Position numbers and translations under genes: made by a program
The notes under the pieces: generated by a model
The model's input: the letters and a program-made list of their open reading frames with translations, nothing else
Told to the model about the DNA's origin: nothing
Databases searched by the model: none
In this document: piece after piece, positions 20,724-29,172 of the stretch
How positions within the stretch are numbered: position 1 is the stretch's first letter
Layout: every line of letters begins with the position of its first letter
Source of the DNA: Azoarcus sp. DN11
Lineage (GTDB): Bacteria; Pseudomonadota; Gammaproteobacteria; Burkholderiales; Rhodocyclaceae
Length of the DNA stretch: 64,000 nt
Direction: 5' to 3'
Assembly: GCF_003628555.1 (NCBI RefSeq)
Contig: NZ_CP021731.1
Span: 1,612,001-1,676,000, forward strand

Positions 20724-22280
20724 TTATCGCGCCCAGACGATCTTGCCGCCGATCAGCGTCATGACGACCTGCGCGCGCGCGAGATCGTCGGCCGTCGCCC
20801 ATGCCTCAGCACCTTCGACCAGGACCAGGTCGGCGCGCCGGCCCGCGGCGATCGTTCCCGTCACATCCTCCTCTCCGGCCGCGTACGCGCCGCCCCAAGT
20901 ATAGAGGCGCAGCGCGTCGGCGAGGGGGATCGCTTCCTCGGGTGCAACGCAGTATCCCCCAGCGTCACGTCGCGTGACGGTCGCTTTCAGGCCTTCGAGC
21001 GGTGCGCAGGGGACGAGCGGCGCGTCGGAGCCGAACGCGAGCGGGATGCCGTGATGCAGGAACGAACGGAATGGAAACAGCGGGGGCCGTGCCGGGTCCG
21101 GTGCGCACGCGTGCAGCGCGGGCGCGGCCAGCGGCAGCAGGGCGGGCTGCGCGACGACGACCGCACGGCTCGCGGCGACGCGGTCCATCCATTCGGGCGG
21201 GCAGACCGGACAGTGTTCGAAGCGCGGGCGCAGGCGGGGCGCGAGGCCGGCGGCGTCGAGCCACGCAAGCGTGTTCAGCGAGCGGTCGAGCAGCGTGGGG
21301 TCCGGCACGTGGAAGGCGAGCTGGAAGCCGGCGCCGTGGGCCGCCAGCGCGACCGCGTCGAGCAGATCCTGCGGCGGGTTCGGATCGCCCGTGCTTTCGT
21401 CGAGGGCGATTTTTGCTGCGCCCAGGCGCAGCGCGCCGGGCGGGCAGTCGGGATGGGCGCTGCCGGTACGCATCCCCGACGCGGCGAACTCGGCAACGCT
21501 GCCGGCGCCCGCGCACAGCGATACGCGCGGGCTGACGAGGCCGCGGCGCTTGTAATCGGCCATCGCGTGCCAGTGCGCCGGCGTGTTCGACCAGCTCGTG
21601 TCCTGCAGCGACGTGATGCCGGATTCGAGGAAGATGCGGTCGGCGGTGCGCAGACCCGCTTCGATCTCATCGGAGGCAAGGGGTGGGATTGCGGCGGCCA
21701 CCTGCGCATGGTTGCCCGAGACGATGCCGTTGAGGCGGCCGGTTGTTGGATCGCGGTGTACGCTTCCCGCATCGGATGACTCCGCCGTTTCGTCGATGCC
21801 GCACAGCGCCAGTGCCCGGCTGTTGAGCACGCAGTGCTGCCCGGCGTGCTCCACCACGATCACCGGCTGGCCCGGGGCGGCGAGGTCGAGTTCCCAGCGC
21901 GTCGGCAGCCGTTGCTCGGCGAGGCGGGCCGGGTCGCAGTTGGCCGCCCGCAGCCAGTGCCCGTAACCCGTCGCGGCCGCACGGGATCGTAGTGCGTCGA
22001 TGAGGCCGGCGATGTCGCGCAGCGGCGAGCAATCGATGTAGCGCGTCGTCATCGCAAAGGCGACCGGATGGCAATGCGCGTCGTTGAATCCGGGAATGAC
22101 GGTCGCGCCCCGGCAATCGACGAGTTTCGTGTGCGGCCCGGCGAGGGTGGGGCGCGCGGCGCGCGCGCCGACGTAAAGGATTCGCCCGTCGCGGATCGCG
22201 ATCAGGTCGGCACCGCGCCTGCCCGCGAGGCGTTCCGGCGTGAAGGCGGCGAGGTTGTCGAGGATCAGGTCGGCGTTCAT
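20724..22280 (-). CDS. YtcJ-like amidohydrolase (amidohydrolase family 3)
   Basis: A 518-residue metal-dependent hydrolase of the YtcJ group. Visible features are the N-terminal beta strand LILDNLAAFTPE, the metal motif GFNDAHCHP (HxH), later FHVPDP, FEHCPVC and FGSDAPLVP, and the C-terminal GTIAAGRRADLVLVEG. It hydrolyses an amide or similar bond of unknown substrate in the cytoplasm. Its start overlaps the stop of the upstream epimerase gene by 4 bp (ATGA), so the two are translated together. Confidence 0.88.
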   Translation of the reverse strand: MNADLILDNLAAFTPERLAGRRGADLIAIRDGRILYVGARAARPTLAGPHTKLVDCRGATVIPGFNDAHCHPVAFAMTTRYIDCSPLRDIAGLIDALRSRAAATGYGHWLRAANCDPARLAEQRLPTRWELDLAAPGQPVIVVEHAGQHCVLNSRALALCGIDETAESSDAGSVHRDPTTGRLNGIVSGNHAQVAAAIPPLASDEIEAGLRTADRIFLESGITSLQDTSWSNTPAHWHAMADYKRRGLVSPRVSLCAGAGSVAEFAASGMRTGSAHPDCPPGALRLGAAKIALDESTGDPNPPQDLLDAVALAAHGAGFQLAFHVPDPTLLDRSLNTLAWLDAAGLAPRLRPRFEHCPVCPPEWMDRVAASRAVVVAQPALLPLAAPALHACAPDPARPPLFPFRSFLHHGIPLAFGSDAPLVPCAPLEGLKATVTRRDAGGYCVAPEEAIPLADALRLYTWGGAYAAGEEDVTGTIAAGRRADLVLVEGAEAWATADDLARAQVVMTLIGGKIVWAR

Positions 22281-23221
22281 TGCGCGCCGGCGGCGGCCGC
22301 CTCGCGCCGTTTCACGGTCAGGTAGTACTTGAGGGCTTCGCGCAGGCCGGTGCGGAACGGGGTGTGCTGGAAGTCGAACAGGCGGTCGATCTTTGCGCCG
22401 TCATAGACCAGATCCTCGTCGATGGGAAAGGGCAGCGGAAGCTGCCGGCGCGCGATCTCGGCGGCAGGCAATCTCAGCGTTTCGACCGTCTTGCCGGTGA
22501 TTTCGCCCAGCACTTCCACGATGCGGGCGTAGGACACGCGCTCGCCCGAGGCCAGATTGAAGGTTTCGCCGAACGCGCGCGGCTCGCTGATGCACTGCCA
22601 GACCAAATGCGCCATGTCGACGACCCAGATGAAGTTGAACACGGACGTATCCGGTTCGGGAACGATGATCGATTCCTGGTTGCGCAGGCGGTCGAAAAAG
22701 TAAGTCTCGCGCGGCGCGTAGTTGTAATAGCCATAGACGATGGCCGGCCGCAGCACCGTCAGCGCGATCCCGCGTCGCTCGCAGGCACGCTGCGCGGCCT
22801 GCTCGGCGAGGCACTTTTGATAACCGTAATCGGCGTATTCGCCCAATTCCGGCTGCGGACCGTCGAGGGTCGGGGCGTTTTCGTCGTGGGGCAGGCGCCC
22901 CGTCTTGCGGTATACCGTGGTGGTGCTGATCAGCAGGTACTGGCGCACCGTGCCGCGCAGGTTGTCGAGCAGGGTCTCCACATGCGCCGGGGTGTAGGCG
23001 CAAAAATCGACGACGGCGTCCCAGTCGGCGGCCGGAATCGCATCGCGCAGCTCGCGGGCCCGCTCACGGTCGCCGACGTGCTCGGTGACGCCGTCCATGC
23101 GCAGGGGCAGATTGCCGCGGTTGAACACGTGGATCTCCGCGCCCGGCATCTTCAGCGCTTCCTCGACGAAGACGCGGCCGCAGAAATAGCTGCCGCCGAT
23201 CACCAGTACGCGTTTTGCCAT
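22277..23221 (-). CDS. NAD-dependent epimerase/reductase (extended SDR)
   Basis: A 314-residue extended SDR. The N-terminus VLVIGGSYFCGR is the nucleotide loop with Cys in place of a usual Gly neighbour. YxxxK occurs as YGYQK, and the C-terminal half is typical of epimerases/dehydratases. The substrate is unknown. It lies 42 bp downstream of the DUF4037 gene and overlaps the amidohydrolase by 4 bp. Confidence 0.85.
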   Translation of the reverse strand: MAKRVLVIGGSYFCGRVFVEEALKMPGAEIHVFNRGNLPLRMDGVTEHVGDRERARELRDAIPAADWDAVVDFCAYTPAHVETLLDNLRGTVRQYLLISTTTVYRKTGRLPHDENAPTLDGPQPELGEYADYGYQKCLAEQAAQRACERRGIALTVLRPAIVYGYYNYAPRETYFFDRLRNQESIIVPEPDTSVFNFIWVVDMAHLVWQCISEPRAFGETFNLASGERVSYARIVEVLGEITGKTVETLRLPAAEIARRQLPLPFPIDEDLVYDGAKIDRLFDFQHTPFRTGLREALKYYLTVKRREAAAAGAQ

Positions 23222-23263
23222 GATGGATCTCCGTAATTTCGGCGCGGCAGCCCTTGCGGCCGT

Positions 23264-24187
23264 TCACCCGATGAGTACGCTCAGGCGCCGCAGGGCCGGA
23301 TCCTCGATGCGCTGGTGAATGAGCGGGCCGTGATCGGCGAGAAAGGGGCTGTCGGAACCGGTCAGCCCTTCGGCCTGCAGTTCGGCCACGGCCGCCGCGC
23401 ACAGCGCATCGATATGGGCGCGCTTCTCGTCCGCATCCGCCGACGACATCATCGCGGCGATCCGCTCATGCACGAAGCATCCCAGCTGCGGCAGCCCAGG
23501 CAGGCCGCGGTGGCGCCACTTGTAATACGGCGCATAGCGACGGTTCAGCAGATAGACCAAGGACATCAGGTCGTTGCAGAACGAGGTTTCCGCATATTGC
23601 GCGGAGAACGCTTCGCCACGGACCAGCGCGCGCGTGAAGTTGTACTGGCCCGCCTGGCCGATCGACATGCAGCGGGCCGCAATCTTCGCGAGCCGGACAT
23701 CCTCGGGATAGAACGCCAGCAGCCGTCGCCGGCGCTGCGAGAAATCGTCGAGCGGGTCGTGGAAGACGCGTCCGGAAGTGCAGGCCGCGAGATACTTTTC
23801 CGGGATGCGCAGCCAATCGAAGAGCGTCTGCGGGCCGTCCGGATGGCCGAGGTACTGCTTGTACCAGGCGCCGGTTTCGAGCACGCCGACGCGCCCGACG
23901 CCCCATTCGGTGTTCGAGCGCGCGAATCCGGCGAAGAACTTCGGCAGACGCTCGTAGGCTTGCTGCAGCGACGCGCCGATCTCGTCGTAATCCTCATCGC
24001 TCAGCCACAGACAGAATCCCGGCCCCCAGTCGTGGTCGTGCGACTGCTCGTCGTCGAAGCCGAGACAGTCCGAGCCGTCGCCGGCGAGCCCGGCCGCGAC
24101 GCGCTCGCGCCAGGCGGCGAATTCCCCGGCTAGCAGGTCCCGGCCGTAGCGGTCGAAATAGCGCTCCGCGAGCGTCAGCCCGTTCAC
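23264..24187 (-). CDS. DUF4037 domain protein
   Basis: A 307-residue protein matching the DUF4037 family, with a nucleotidyltransferase-like start: QSHDHDWGPGFCLWL places HDHD-W in the acidic active-site region. The GTG at 24187 is chosen because it overlaps the stop of the upstream gene as GTGA; the open frame beyond it would be read through that gene. Function unknown. Family members often stand beside antitoxin-like or regulatory genes, as here. Confidence 0.8.
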   Translation of the reverse strand: MNGLTLAERYFDRYGRDLLAGEFAAWRERVAAGLAGDGSDCLGFDDEQSHDHDWGPGFCLWLSDEDYDEIGASLQQAYERLPKFFAGFARSNTEWGVGRVGVLETGAWYKQYLGHPDGPQTLFDWLRIPEKYLAACTSGRVFHDPLDDFSQRRRRLLAFYPEDVRLAKIAARCMSIGQAGQYNFTRALVRGEAFSAQYAETSFCNDLMSLVYLLNRRYAPYYKWRHRGLPGLPQLGCFVHERIAAMMSSADADEKRAHIDALCAAAVAELQAEGLTGSDSPFLADHGPLIHQRIEDPALRRLSVLIG

Positions 24188-24774
24188 GGCGCGACCGCGT
24201 AGTCGATCACATCGACCGCTTCGCTGCTGGTAAAAGCCTGCGCGGCAATTAGCGCATTCAGCCGGCGGCCCACCTCGGCATCGACGTATTTCTCGCCGCA
24301 CTGTTCGCACAGGCCGGCAGGAACCTTCTTGATGACGTAGAGGCGGCCTTCGAGGCGGTAGTCGAAATTGCCGACAGTCACCTGCTTGATGGCGCCGCCG
24401 CAGAAATAACAGGTCGTGGTCGAATCGGACATCGCCGGATCTCCGGGGGAACGCTGCAGGGCCGTGCGCCAGAAAGGGGGCGCGGGCACGTAGGCATGGA
24501 TGACCGCGAGCCAGCCGTCGGTGCGTGGCGCTGCGACTGCATGCACCGGTTTGCGGTCGTGGACGGCGCACAGGAGGTAGGCCGGATCCCGCCCGGGGTG
24601 CCGGTGTTCCTCGATGAGGCGGCCGGTGCGCAGGGCTGTTTCGATCTGCGGCACGGCGATGTGCCCGGCCATCAGCGAACGGATCACGTGCTCGGACAGG
24701 ACGTAGCGCGACTCGCCGGCGCGTGCGGCGATCCACGCGGTTTCTCGGTCGGGGGCGGGAAGGGGCATAGGCAA
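24184..24774 (-). CDS. DUF4258 - YgiT-type zinc-finger fusion protein
   Basis: A 196-residue protein made of two units usually encoded by separate genes. Residues 1-110 match DUF4258 (a small toxin-like fold; AVHDRKPVHAV, VIHAYVPAPPFW). Residues 115-196 match YgiT/MqsA-type zinc-finger antitoxins (CYFCGG, then VPAGLCEQCGEKYVDAEVG). No stop separates them. An internal ATG at 24432, preceded by GGAG on the minus strand, could give the zinc-finger part alone. Such pairs behave like type II toxin-antitoxin modules; activity here is inferred. Confidence 0.8.
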   Translation of the reverse strand: MPMPLPAPDRETAWIAARAGESRYVLSEHVIRSLMAGHIAVPQIETALRTGRLIEEHRHPGRDPAYLLCAVHDRKPVHAVAAPRTDGWLAVIHAYVPAPPFWRTALQRSPGDPAMSDSTTTCYFCGGAIKQVTVGNFDYRLEGRLYVIKKVPAGLCEQCGEKYVDAEVGRRLNALIAAQAFTSSEAVDVIDYAVAP

Positions 24775-24821
24775 AGCGGCGTCAGGGCCTTCAGCAGGTT
24801 GAGGGTCGAACGCGGTTCGGG

Positions 24822-25346
24822 CTATTGATAGACGCCGGTGAAAATTTCATTCTCGTCGGCGAACATTTTCTTGAACTTCGCACGTGCATCGGCGCGTACG
24901 CGTTCAGCTTGTTCATGATCCAGCCCGCGTCCCTGGATCCATTTTTCCAGATTGACGCCGCCGGGCAGCCATTTCTCCAGCGTCTCCCGTTCGTACATCC
25001 ATGCCTTGTCCATGACGCCCAACGCGGCCAGGATTTCCCAAACCTCGTCCTTGGTTTCATCGTGGCAATAGACACACATGACGCAGCGGTTGAGCTGGAA
25101 TTCAGTGATCAGCTTGCGGTCGTATTTGACCGCGGGAATCTTCTTTTCCTCGACATAAGGGTCCAGCTTCCTTGCCAGTTCCTCGACTTCCTCGCGCAGG
25201 CCGAACACAAGCCATTTTCCCCAATGTTCCAGATATTGCTTGTTGGTCAGCGGTTCGCCGCGCAGGTTGATGTAGTTGTAACGGTACTCGACGTGATCCA
25301 GAGGAACGACGAAGATGAAATGCGATTCCGGCCGGTCGACGATCAT
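24822..25346 (-). CDS. Unknown Cys-rich protein at the end of the bss operon
   Basis: A 174-residue soluble protein I do not recognise. Its one striking motif is RCVMCVYCH, a CxxCxxC cluster that could bind Fe-S or zinc; it also contains a CxxCH string, but without a signal peptide heme attachment is unlikely. The start ATG 25346 follows GAAAGGGGG; the frame extends nine codons upstream to 25373. It lies 13 bp after the MoaD-like gene. Position suggests an accessory role for benzylsuccinate synthase, possibly an equivalent of a late bss gene in related strains. Confidence 0.72.
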   Translation of the reverse strand: MIVDRPESHFIFVVPLDHVEYRYNYINLRGEPLTNKQYLEHWGKWLVFGLREEVEELARKLDPYVEEKKIPAVKYDRKLITEFQLNRCVMCVYCHDETKDEVWEILAALGVMDKAWMYERETLEKWLPGGVNLEKWIQGRGLDHEQAERVRADARAKFKKMFADENEIFTGVYQ

Positions 25347-25359
25347 GTGACGCCCCCTT

Positions 25360-25641
25360 TCAGCCTCCGGCAATGGCCGGAATCACGTTGACGACATCGC
25401 CTGCGTCGAGTCTGGTGTTCATGCCATCCAGATGTACGGCGTTTCGGCCATTGATGAAGAATACGAACTGGGGCGAGATGCCTCCGCTGTCGTTCGTCAG
25501 TGCCGCGGCGAAGCCGGGATTGTGCTGGTCGATCAAGCTGATCAACGTGGCGACCGTGGCATTCGCCGGTGTATCGATGGCAAGCTCGCTTTGTTTGATG
25601 CCCAATACGCCGAGCAGATTCAGCCTGACGTCGATGTTCAT
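25360..25641 (-). CDS. MoaD/ThiS-like small protein in the bss operon
   Basis: A 93-residue beta-grasp protein ending in the diagnostic Gly-Gly (IPAIAGG). Also visible are the hydrophobic core VRLNLLGVLG and the family pattern DGMNTRLDAGDVVNVIPAIAGG towards the end. MoaD/ThiS proteins carry sulfur as a C-terminal thiocarboxylate. ATG 25641 overlaps the stop of the DUF4125 gene by 4 bp. A sulfur-carrier function for a bss accessory process (cluster assembly or modification) is inference; no matching E1-like activating enzyme is in the window. Confidence 0.85.
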   Translation of the reverse strand: MNIDVRLNLLGVLGIKQSELAIDTPANATVATLISLIDQHNPGFAAALTNDSGGISPQFVFFINGRNAVHLDGMNTRLDAGDVVNVIPAIAGG

Positions 25642-26210
25642 GCCGTCTCTCCGTATTTCAATACGCTCTCGGCGTGATCCAGGTCGCGATAGCCGTTCTT
25701 GCATACCAGTCGACGCAGGGCCTCGAGCGCGAGATTGCGATTGGCGGCGACGGCTGCCTCGATATTCTCGAAATACAGCTGCAATGTATGATCGCCGTAG
25801 GTTTCCAGTTCGCAGCCCAGATAGATTCCGAAGTTCCGGCCGTCGCCGGTTTCATCCATGCTGCGGCAACATCGCCGATAAAGGGCGGGATAGCGACGTC
25901 CCAACTCTTCCTGCCAATTGCTTTCCATCGTGACGATGATGTCGATCAACGGGCTGTTTGACAGTGGTGGAATCAGGTTGTCCATGCGCGCGTATTTTTC
26001 CGCAAGCAGGTTGCGGCCGACCGCCTCGGCCTGTTCCAGATCGGCAAGATAGGAGGCGAGCATCGGTTGCGTCCACGTCTCGAACAGACTGGAGCGGATC
26101 GTCTTGAAGTTGTCTGGAGCGCTCTGACAGGGGGCGTGCCGCGCGCTCCTGACGCGGACGAACATCTGCCATTCGGCTTCCAGCACGTGGTCGAGCAAGG
26201 ACGAGTTCAC
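25638..26210 (-). CDS. DUF4125 family protein, bss operon
   Basis: A 190-residue protein of the DUF4125 type: LLDHVLEAEWQMFVRV at the start and ESNWQEELGRRYPALY..C in the middle are typical. It overlaps the end of bssF by 4 bp (ATGA at 26210-26207). The function is unknown. Position directly after bssF matches the uncharacterised bssG/bssH slots described for toluene operons of related bacteria, but I do not assign a letter. Confidence 0.82.
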   Translation of the reverse strand: MNSSLLDHVLEAEWQMFVRVRSARHAPCQSAPDNFKTIRSSLFETWTQPMLASYLADLEQAEAVGRNLLAEKYARMDNLIPPLSNSPLIDIIVTMESNWQEELGRRYPALYRRCCRSMDETGDGRNFGIYLGCELETYGDHTLQLYFENIEAAVAANRNLALEALRRLVCKNGYRDLDHAESVLKYGETA

Positions 26211-27949
26211 TTCTGTGGCGTCCTCGATTCACGCATTTCACTGATGATCAACTCGCCAAACAACTTCGGCAATTGTTCGGTCTTGTCGACGAACTTCACG
26301 AGAGTGCCGTATTCGTCCCGTAGCGATTGCTTTGCGGACAGACTGCAACTGATGCCGAGCGTGAGCAGGCTGATACCGTTGCCCTTGCAATACTTGATGG
26401 CATCCGCCACGCCACACCCCCAATTCGAGGCGCCGTCGGTGATGTGGATCAGCAGCGTTTTTTTCCCCGGCGTGCGGGTATTCAATGCCGTGGCGATGAT
26501 GGCTTCGCCGGAAGCAGTCCTTCCGTGCGGCAGCACCGTCAGCATGCGGCCACCACGATAGATCTCGGTGATGCGGCACGCGTTCTTGACATCGTTGTAG
26601 GCGAATAGTCGCGCGTTGCTAGTGTATTCCAGAATCGCGGTGAACAGCGTCTGGTAGATCATTTCCGCCTGGTCCCATTGCGTCGGGTCGGCCATCGACC
26701 CCGTCGCGTCCACCAGCAGTACGACATTCTTGCGCATGTCGAACTCATGATTCTTTTGTTGGAACACTGCGCCGGTGGTGTGGGCGCGGTAAAGCCGCCG
26801 ACTATGAATCTTCCCCGAACTGAGGCCGCGGTTGAAGACGTTTCGGCGGTCGGTGGCGTTCCGCACGACTTGCTCCAGCTTGTGCAGCAGGTGGCGATCG
26901 ACGCGGTTGCGCGCGAGCATCACGATGTCGTTGCCCTCGACACGCGCGACGTTCTCGAAGTTTGCGACGTTGCCCTTGATCTGATCGGTGAAATCGCGGT
27001 TCTTCTGCGGCAGCGCCGCCTCGATCAGGTTGGCGTAATTGACGATGGTGGCCTTGACTGCTGCTTGCTCCGCCTCTTCCTGGGCCAGTTCATCATCGCC
27101 CATGTCGGGGATCATGAAACGATCGCTGCGATCCCCGGGCCAGAAGCGGATGTTTTTGAGCACTTCGCACCAGAGTTTTTCATAGAGATCAAGGCGGAAA
27201 TCGCGCCGATCGCTGACGCTCGAGAGCGCCGGGCAGTCGTGGCGCAGGGCGGGCACGATGCTGTTCATGGTCTGCATCGGCTTGCTGTAATACTGGTCCA
27301 GGCTACCCCGCATCACCAGGCCACCCAGGGTGAGATCGCTGTGACCCTGCTTGTAGAGTTCCGGGTCGCGATGGGCCGCCAAGCGCCACCACAGGTGCAA
27401 CATCTCGGAGAGGGTGGGCGGCTTGATCAGGCTCTTCAGCGTCTTGACGATACGCCAGTCACGCGCCACCTCGGCGTAGTAACCGAGCACGCTCTTGTTG
27501 GCCAGGCCGTCGACGTAGACGGACTCGCAAAGGGTGAAGAACATGTCGAACTTGTATTCGTACTGCGTCGGGGGCTGGACGCGCAGCCTGAGCATCTCGC
27601 GCAGACGCTCTGACCACTCGACACGCTTGTACGCCTCTTGCACCATGATGCCGACCATCAGATCGGTTTTTCCCGCCGGAACCGGATACGTGCCCATGAT
27701 CGGGGTTGGATCGAGGGCGAGCGCATTGTCGAGTTCCATTCCCGACCAGACGATTTCGCCGACGTTGCGTCCGATGAAGGTCGACAGTTTGCGAATCGCG
27801 ACCAATAGCTTCACCAACTCGACGGACTCGATCGGGGATTTGTCGCGACGCCAGAAGTCCGAATAGCCTTCCTCACCTGGGATGACGAAGCGCTTGACGT
27901 CTCCCGCGCTGTTCATCAGCCGAAGTGTGGTGTCCTTGTTCTTGGCCAT
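26207..27949 (-). CDS. bssF: BssF, VWA-domain protein paired with the AAA+ protein BssE
   Basis: A 580-residue cytoplasmic protein. The C-terminal von Willebrand factor A domain holds a MIDAS-like site, LLVDATGSM (D414, T416, S418). The N-terminal 400 residues are helical and uncharacterised. AAA+/VWA pairs (MoxR-VWA, CbbQO, NorQD) act as metallochaperone or activation complexes for a target enzyme, so BssEF probably activates, repairs or assembles benzylsuccinate synthase. ATG 27949 lies 9 bp after the bssE stop; the open frame further upstream overlaps bssE and is not used. Confidence 0.87.
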   Translation of the reverse strand: MAKNKDTTLRLMNSAGDVKRFVIPGEEGYSDFWRRDKSPIESVELVKLLVAIRKLSTFIGRNVGEIVWSGMELDNALALDPTPIMGTYPVPAGKTDLMVGIMVQEAYKRVEWSERLREMLRLRVQPPTQYEYKFDMFFTLCESVYVDGLANKSVLGYYAEVARDWRIVKTLKSLIKPPTLSEMLHLWWRLAAHRDPELYKQGHSDLTLGGLVMRGSLDQYYSKPMQTMNSIVPALRHDCPALSSVSDRRDFRLDLYEKLWCEVLKNIRFWPGDRSDRFMIPDMGDDELAQEEAEQAAVKATIVNYANLIEAALPQKNRDFTDQIKGNVANFENVARVEGNDIVMLARNRVDRHLLHKLEQVVRNATDRRNVFNRGLSSGKIHSRRLYRAHTTGAVFQQKNHEFDMRKNVVLLVDATGSMADPTQWDQAEMIYQTLFTAILEYTSNARLFAYNDVKNACRITEIYRGGRMLTVLPHGRTASGEAIIATALNTRTPGKKTLLIHITDGASNWGCGVADAIKYCKGNGISLLTLGISCSLSAKQSLRDEYGTLVKFVDKTEQLPKLFGELIISEMRESRTPQK

Positions 27950-27957
27950 GGAAAACC

Positions 27958-28818
27958 TTAGGCGGCAATGTACTGAACGTATTCGGTCTTGCTCTTTTCC
28001 ACCTTCCCCAGATTGACGTGCAGCGACAGCAAAACCGACTCGAGCGTCTTCTTGTCGGTTTGGAGACTCGTCACGATGGCCTCGCGCAGCGTACCTCCGG
28101 CGGCGATCATCTCGCCGAGCATCAGAATCTTGCGTGTGGAAACGTCGACGCCGAGGTCGGCATTGGCGCGAATGCTGTTCGCCACCGTGATGATTTCCCT
28201 GGCCTGCTCGTTTGTTACGCCGGTCTTCTTTTCCAGCACCTCCATTTCGACTTCGTTCGGCAGAAAATCCATGGTCGTGACATAGAAGCGGTCGCGCAGG
28301 GCCGGGTCGAGTAGCTCCGTGCCGACGAATTCGGCGCCCTCGTTCAGCGTCGCGAAGAAAACGACCCCGGGCGCCACTTGCAGCAGGCCCAGTTCGTCCA
28401 TCCATACCTGTCGATCATCGGAGAGGATGGAGAACAGCATGTTCAACGCCTTCGGGTGTTCGGGGCGATTGATCTCCTCAAGATGGATGACGCAGTTGGG
28501 CGTCTGGATGGCCTGAGGGAAGAGGAACTGCTTGTAGCGCGTTTCCCCGTTCTCCAGCGCGTATTCACCAAACAATTGTCCCGGCTCGGACAGGATGCCG
28601 ATCTGAAAGGTCGCCAGCGGCAGCCTGTTGACGGCGGCGTATTGCCGCACCAGAGAGGACTTGCCGCAGCCCTGTTTGCCGACCACCAAGACGTTGACGG
28701 GGTGCTTTTTGGATATCTTGGCGAATTTATCGAGAAAGCTCTGGTTTTCCGTACTTACATAGTAGTAGGGGTCCACTTCCGGGATGAACAAGCCATTTGT
28801 GCTAGGAGAGGTTTTCAT
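27958..28818 (-). CDS. bssE: BssE, MoxR-type AAA+ ATPase
   Basis: A 286-residue AAA+ protein. Walker A is GKQGCGKS (about residues 48-55). Walker B is VIHLEEINR, with Glu where many relatives have DE. The sensor region FFATLNEG and arginine finger ALRDRF follow. It belongs to the MoxR/NorQ/CbbQ group and sits beside its VWA partner bssF. Together they are thought to act as a chaperone for the glycyl-radical enzyme. Its ATG lies 47 bp after the bssB stop. Confidence 0.9.
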   Translation of the reverse strand: MKTSPSTNGLFIPEVDPYYYVSTENQSFLDKFAKISKKHPVNVLVVGKQGCGKSSLVRQYAAVNRLPLATFQIGILSEPGQLFGEYALENGETRYKQFLFPQAIQTPNCVIHLEEINRPEHPKALNMLFSILSDDRQVWMDELGLLQVAPGVVFFATLNEGAEFVGTELLDPALRDRFYVTTMDFLPNEVEMEVLEKKTGVTNEQAREIITVANSIRANADLGVDVSTRKILMLGEMIAAGGTLREAIVTSLQTDKKTLESVLLSLHVNLGKVEKSKTEYVQYIAA

Positions 28819-28865
28819 GATCTATCGTCAACGCGGTCGGGAGGTAAGCCACTTCTGTCCGGTGT

Positions 28866-29096
28866 TCAGACGTGGTCGCGGAAGCTCAGTTTGCCTTCCT
28901 CATGCCTGGAGCAGGTCGTGTTCTCGACGTCCCTAAGCCAGCGTTTCCAGACTCCGCCCATGGCGTGGCGGTTGGCGGTGCACTGCCCACGGTGCGGATC
29001 GGTGGGGTCAGGGGTTTGCCACTTGCAGATCCGGCAGGGCTTCGCTGTGCCGACTTCGGTATACGGCTGGTTTTGCAAGCTCTTTTCCGCTTCCAT
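28866..29096 (-). CDS. bssB: BssB, beta subunit of benzylsuccinate synthase
   Basis: A 76-residue subunit with four Cys (C21, C24, C39, C62) spaced to bind one low-potential [4Fe-4S] cluster in a HiPIP-like fold. In the (alpha beta gamma)2 enzyme it caps the alpha subunit and is thought to control access to the active site. It lies 76 bp downstream of bssA. Confidence 0.93.
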   Translation of the reverse strand: MEAEKSLQNQPYTEVGTAKPCRICKWQTPDPTDPHRGQCTANRHAMGGVWKRWLRDVENTTCSRHEEGKLSFRDHV

Positions 29097-29172
29097 GTTA
29101 TGGCTCCAATATATTTGGTTTGACTATGGGTGGAGGGGCGCAGAACGCTGCCCCTCCGTTTGGCTGCTTTTT

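Noticed and set aside
20982..21535. Plus-strand frames inside the amidohydrolase
   Set aside because: Arg/Gly-rich shadows without domains; the minus strand carries HxH and GSD metal-binding motifs.
25048..25092. CVYCH as a heme c attachment site in the last bss-operon protein
   Set aside because: The protein has no signal peptide and the motif is part of a CxxCxxC cluster; a cytoplasmic Fe-S or zinc site is more likely.
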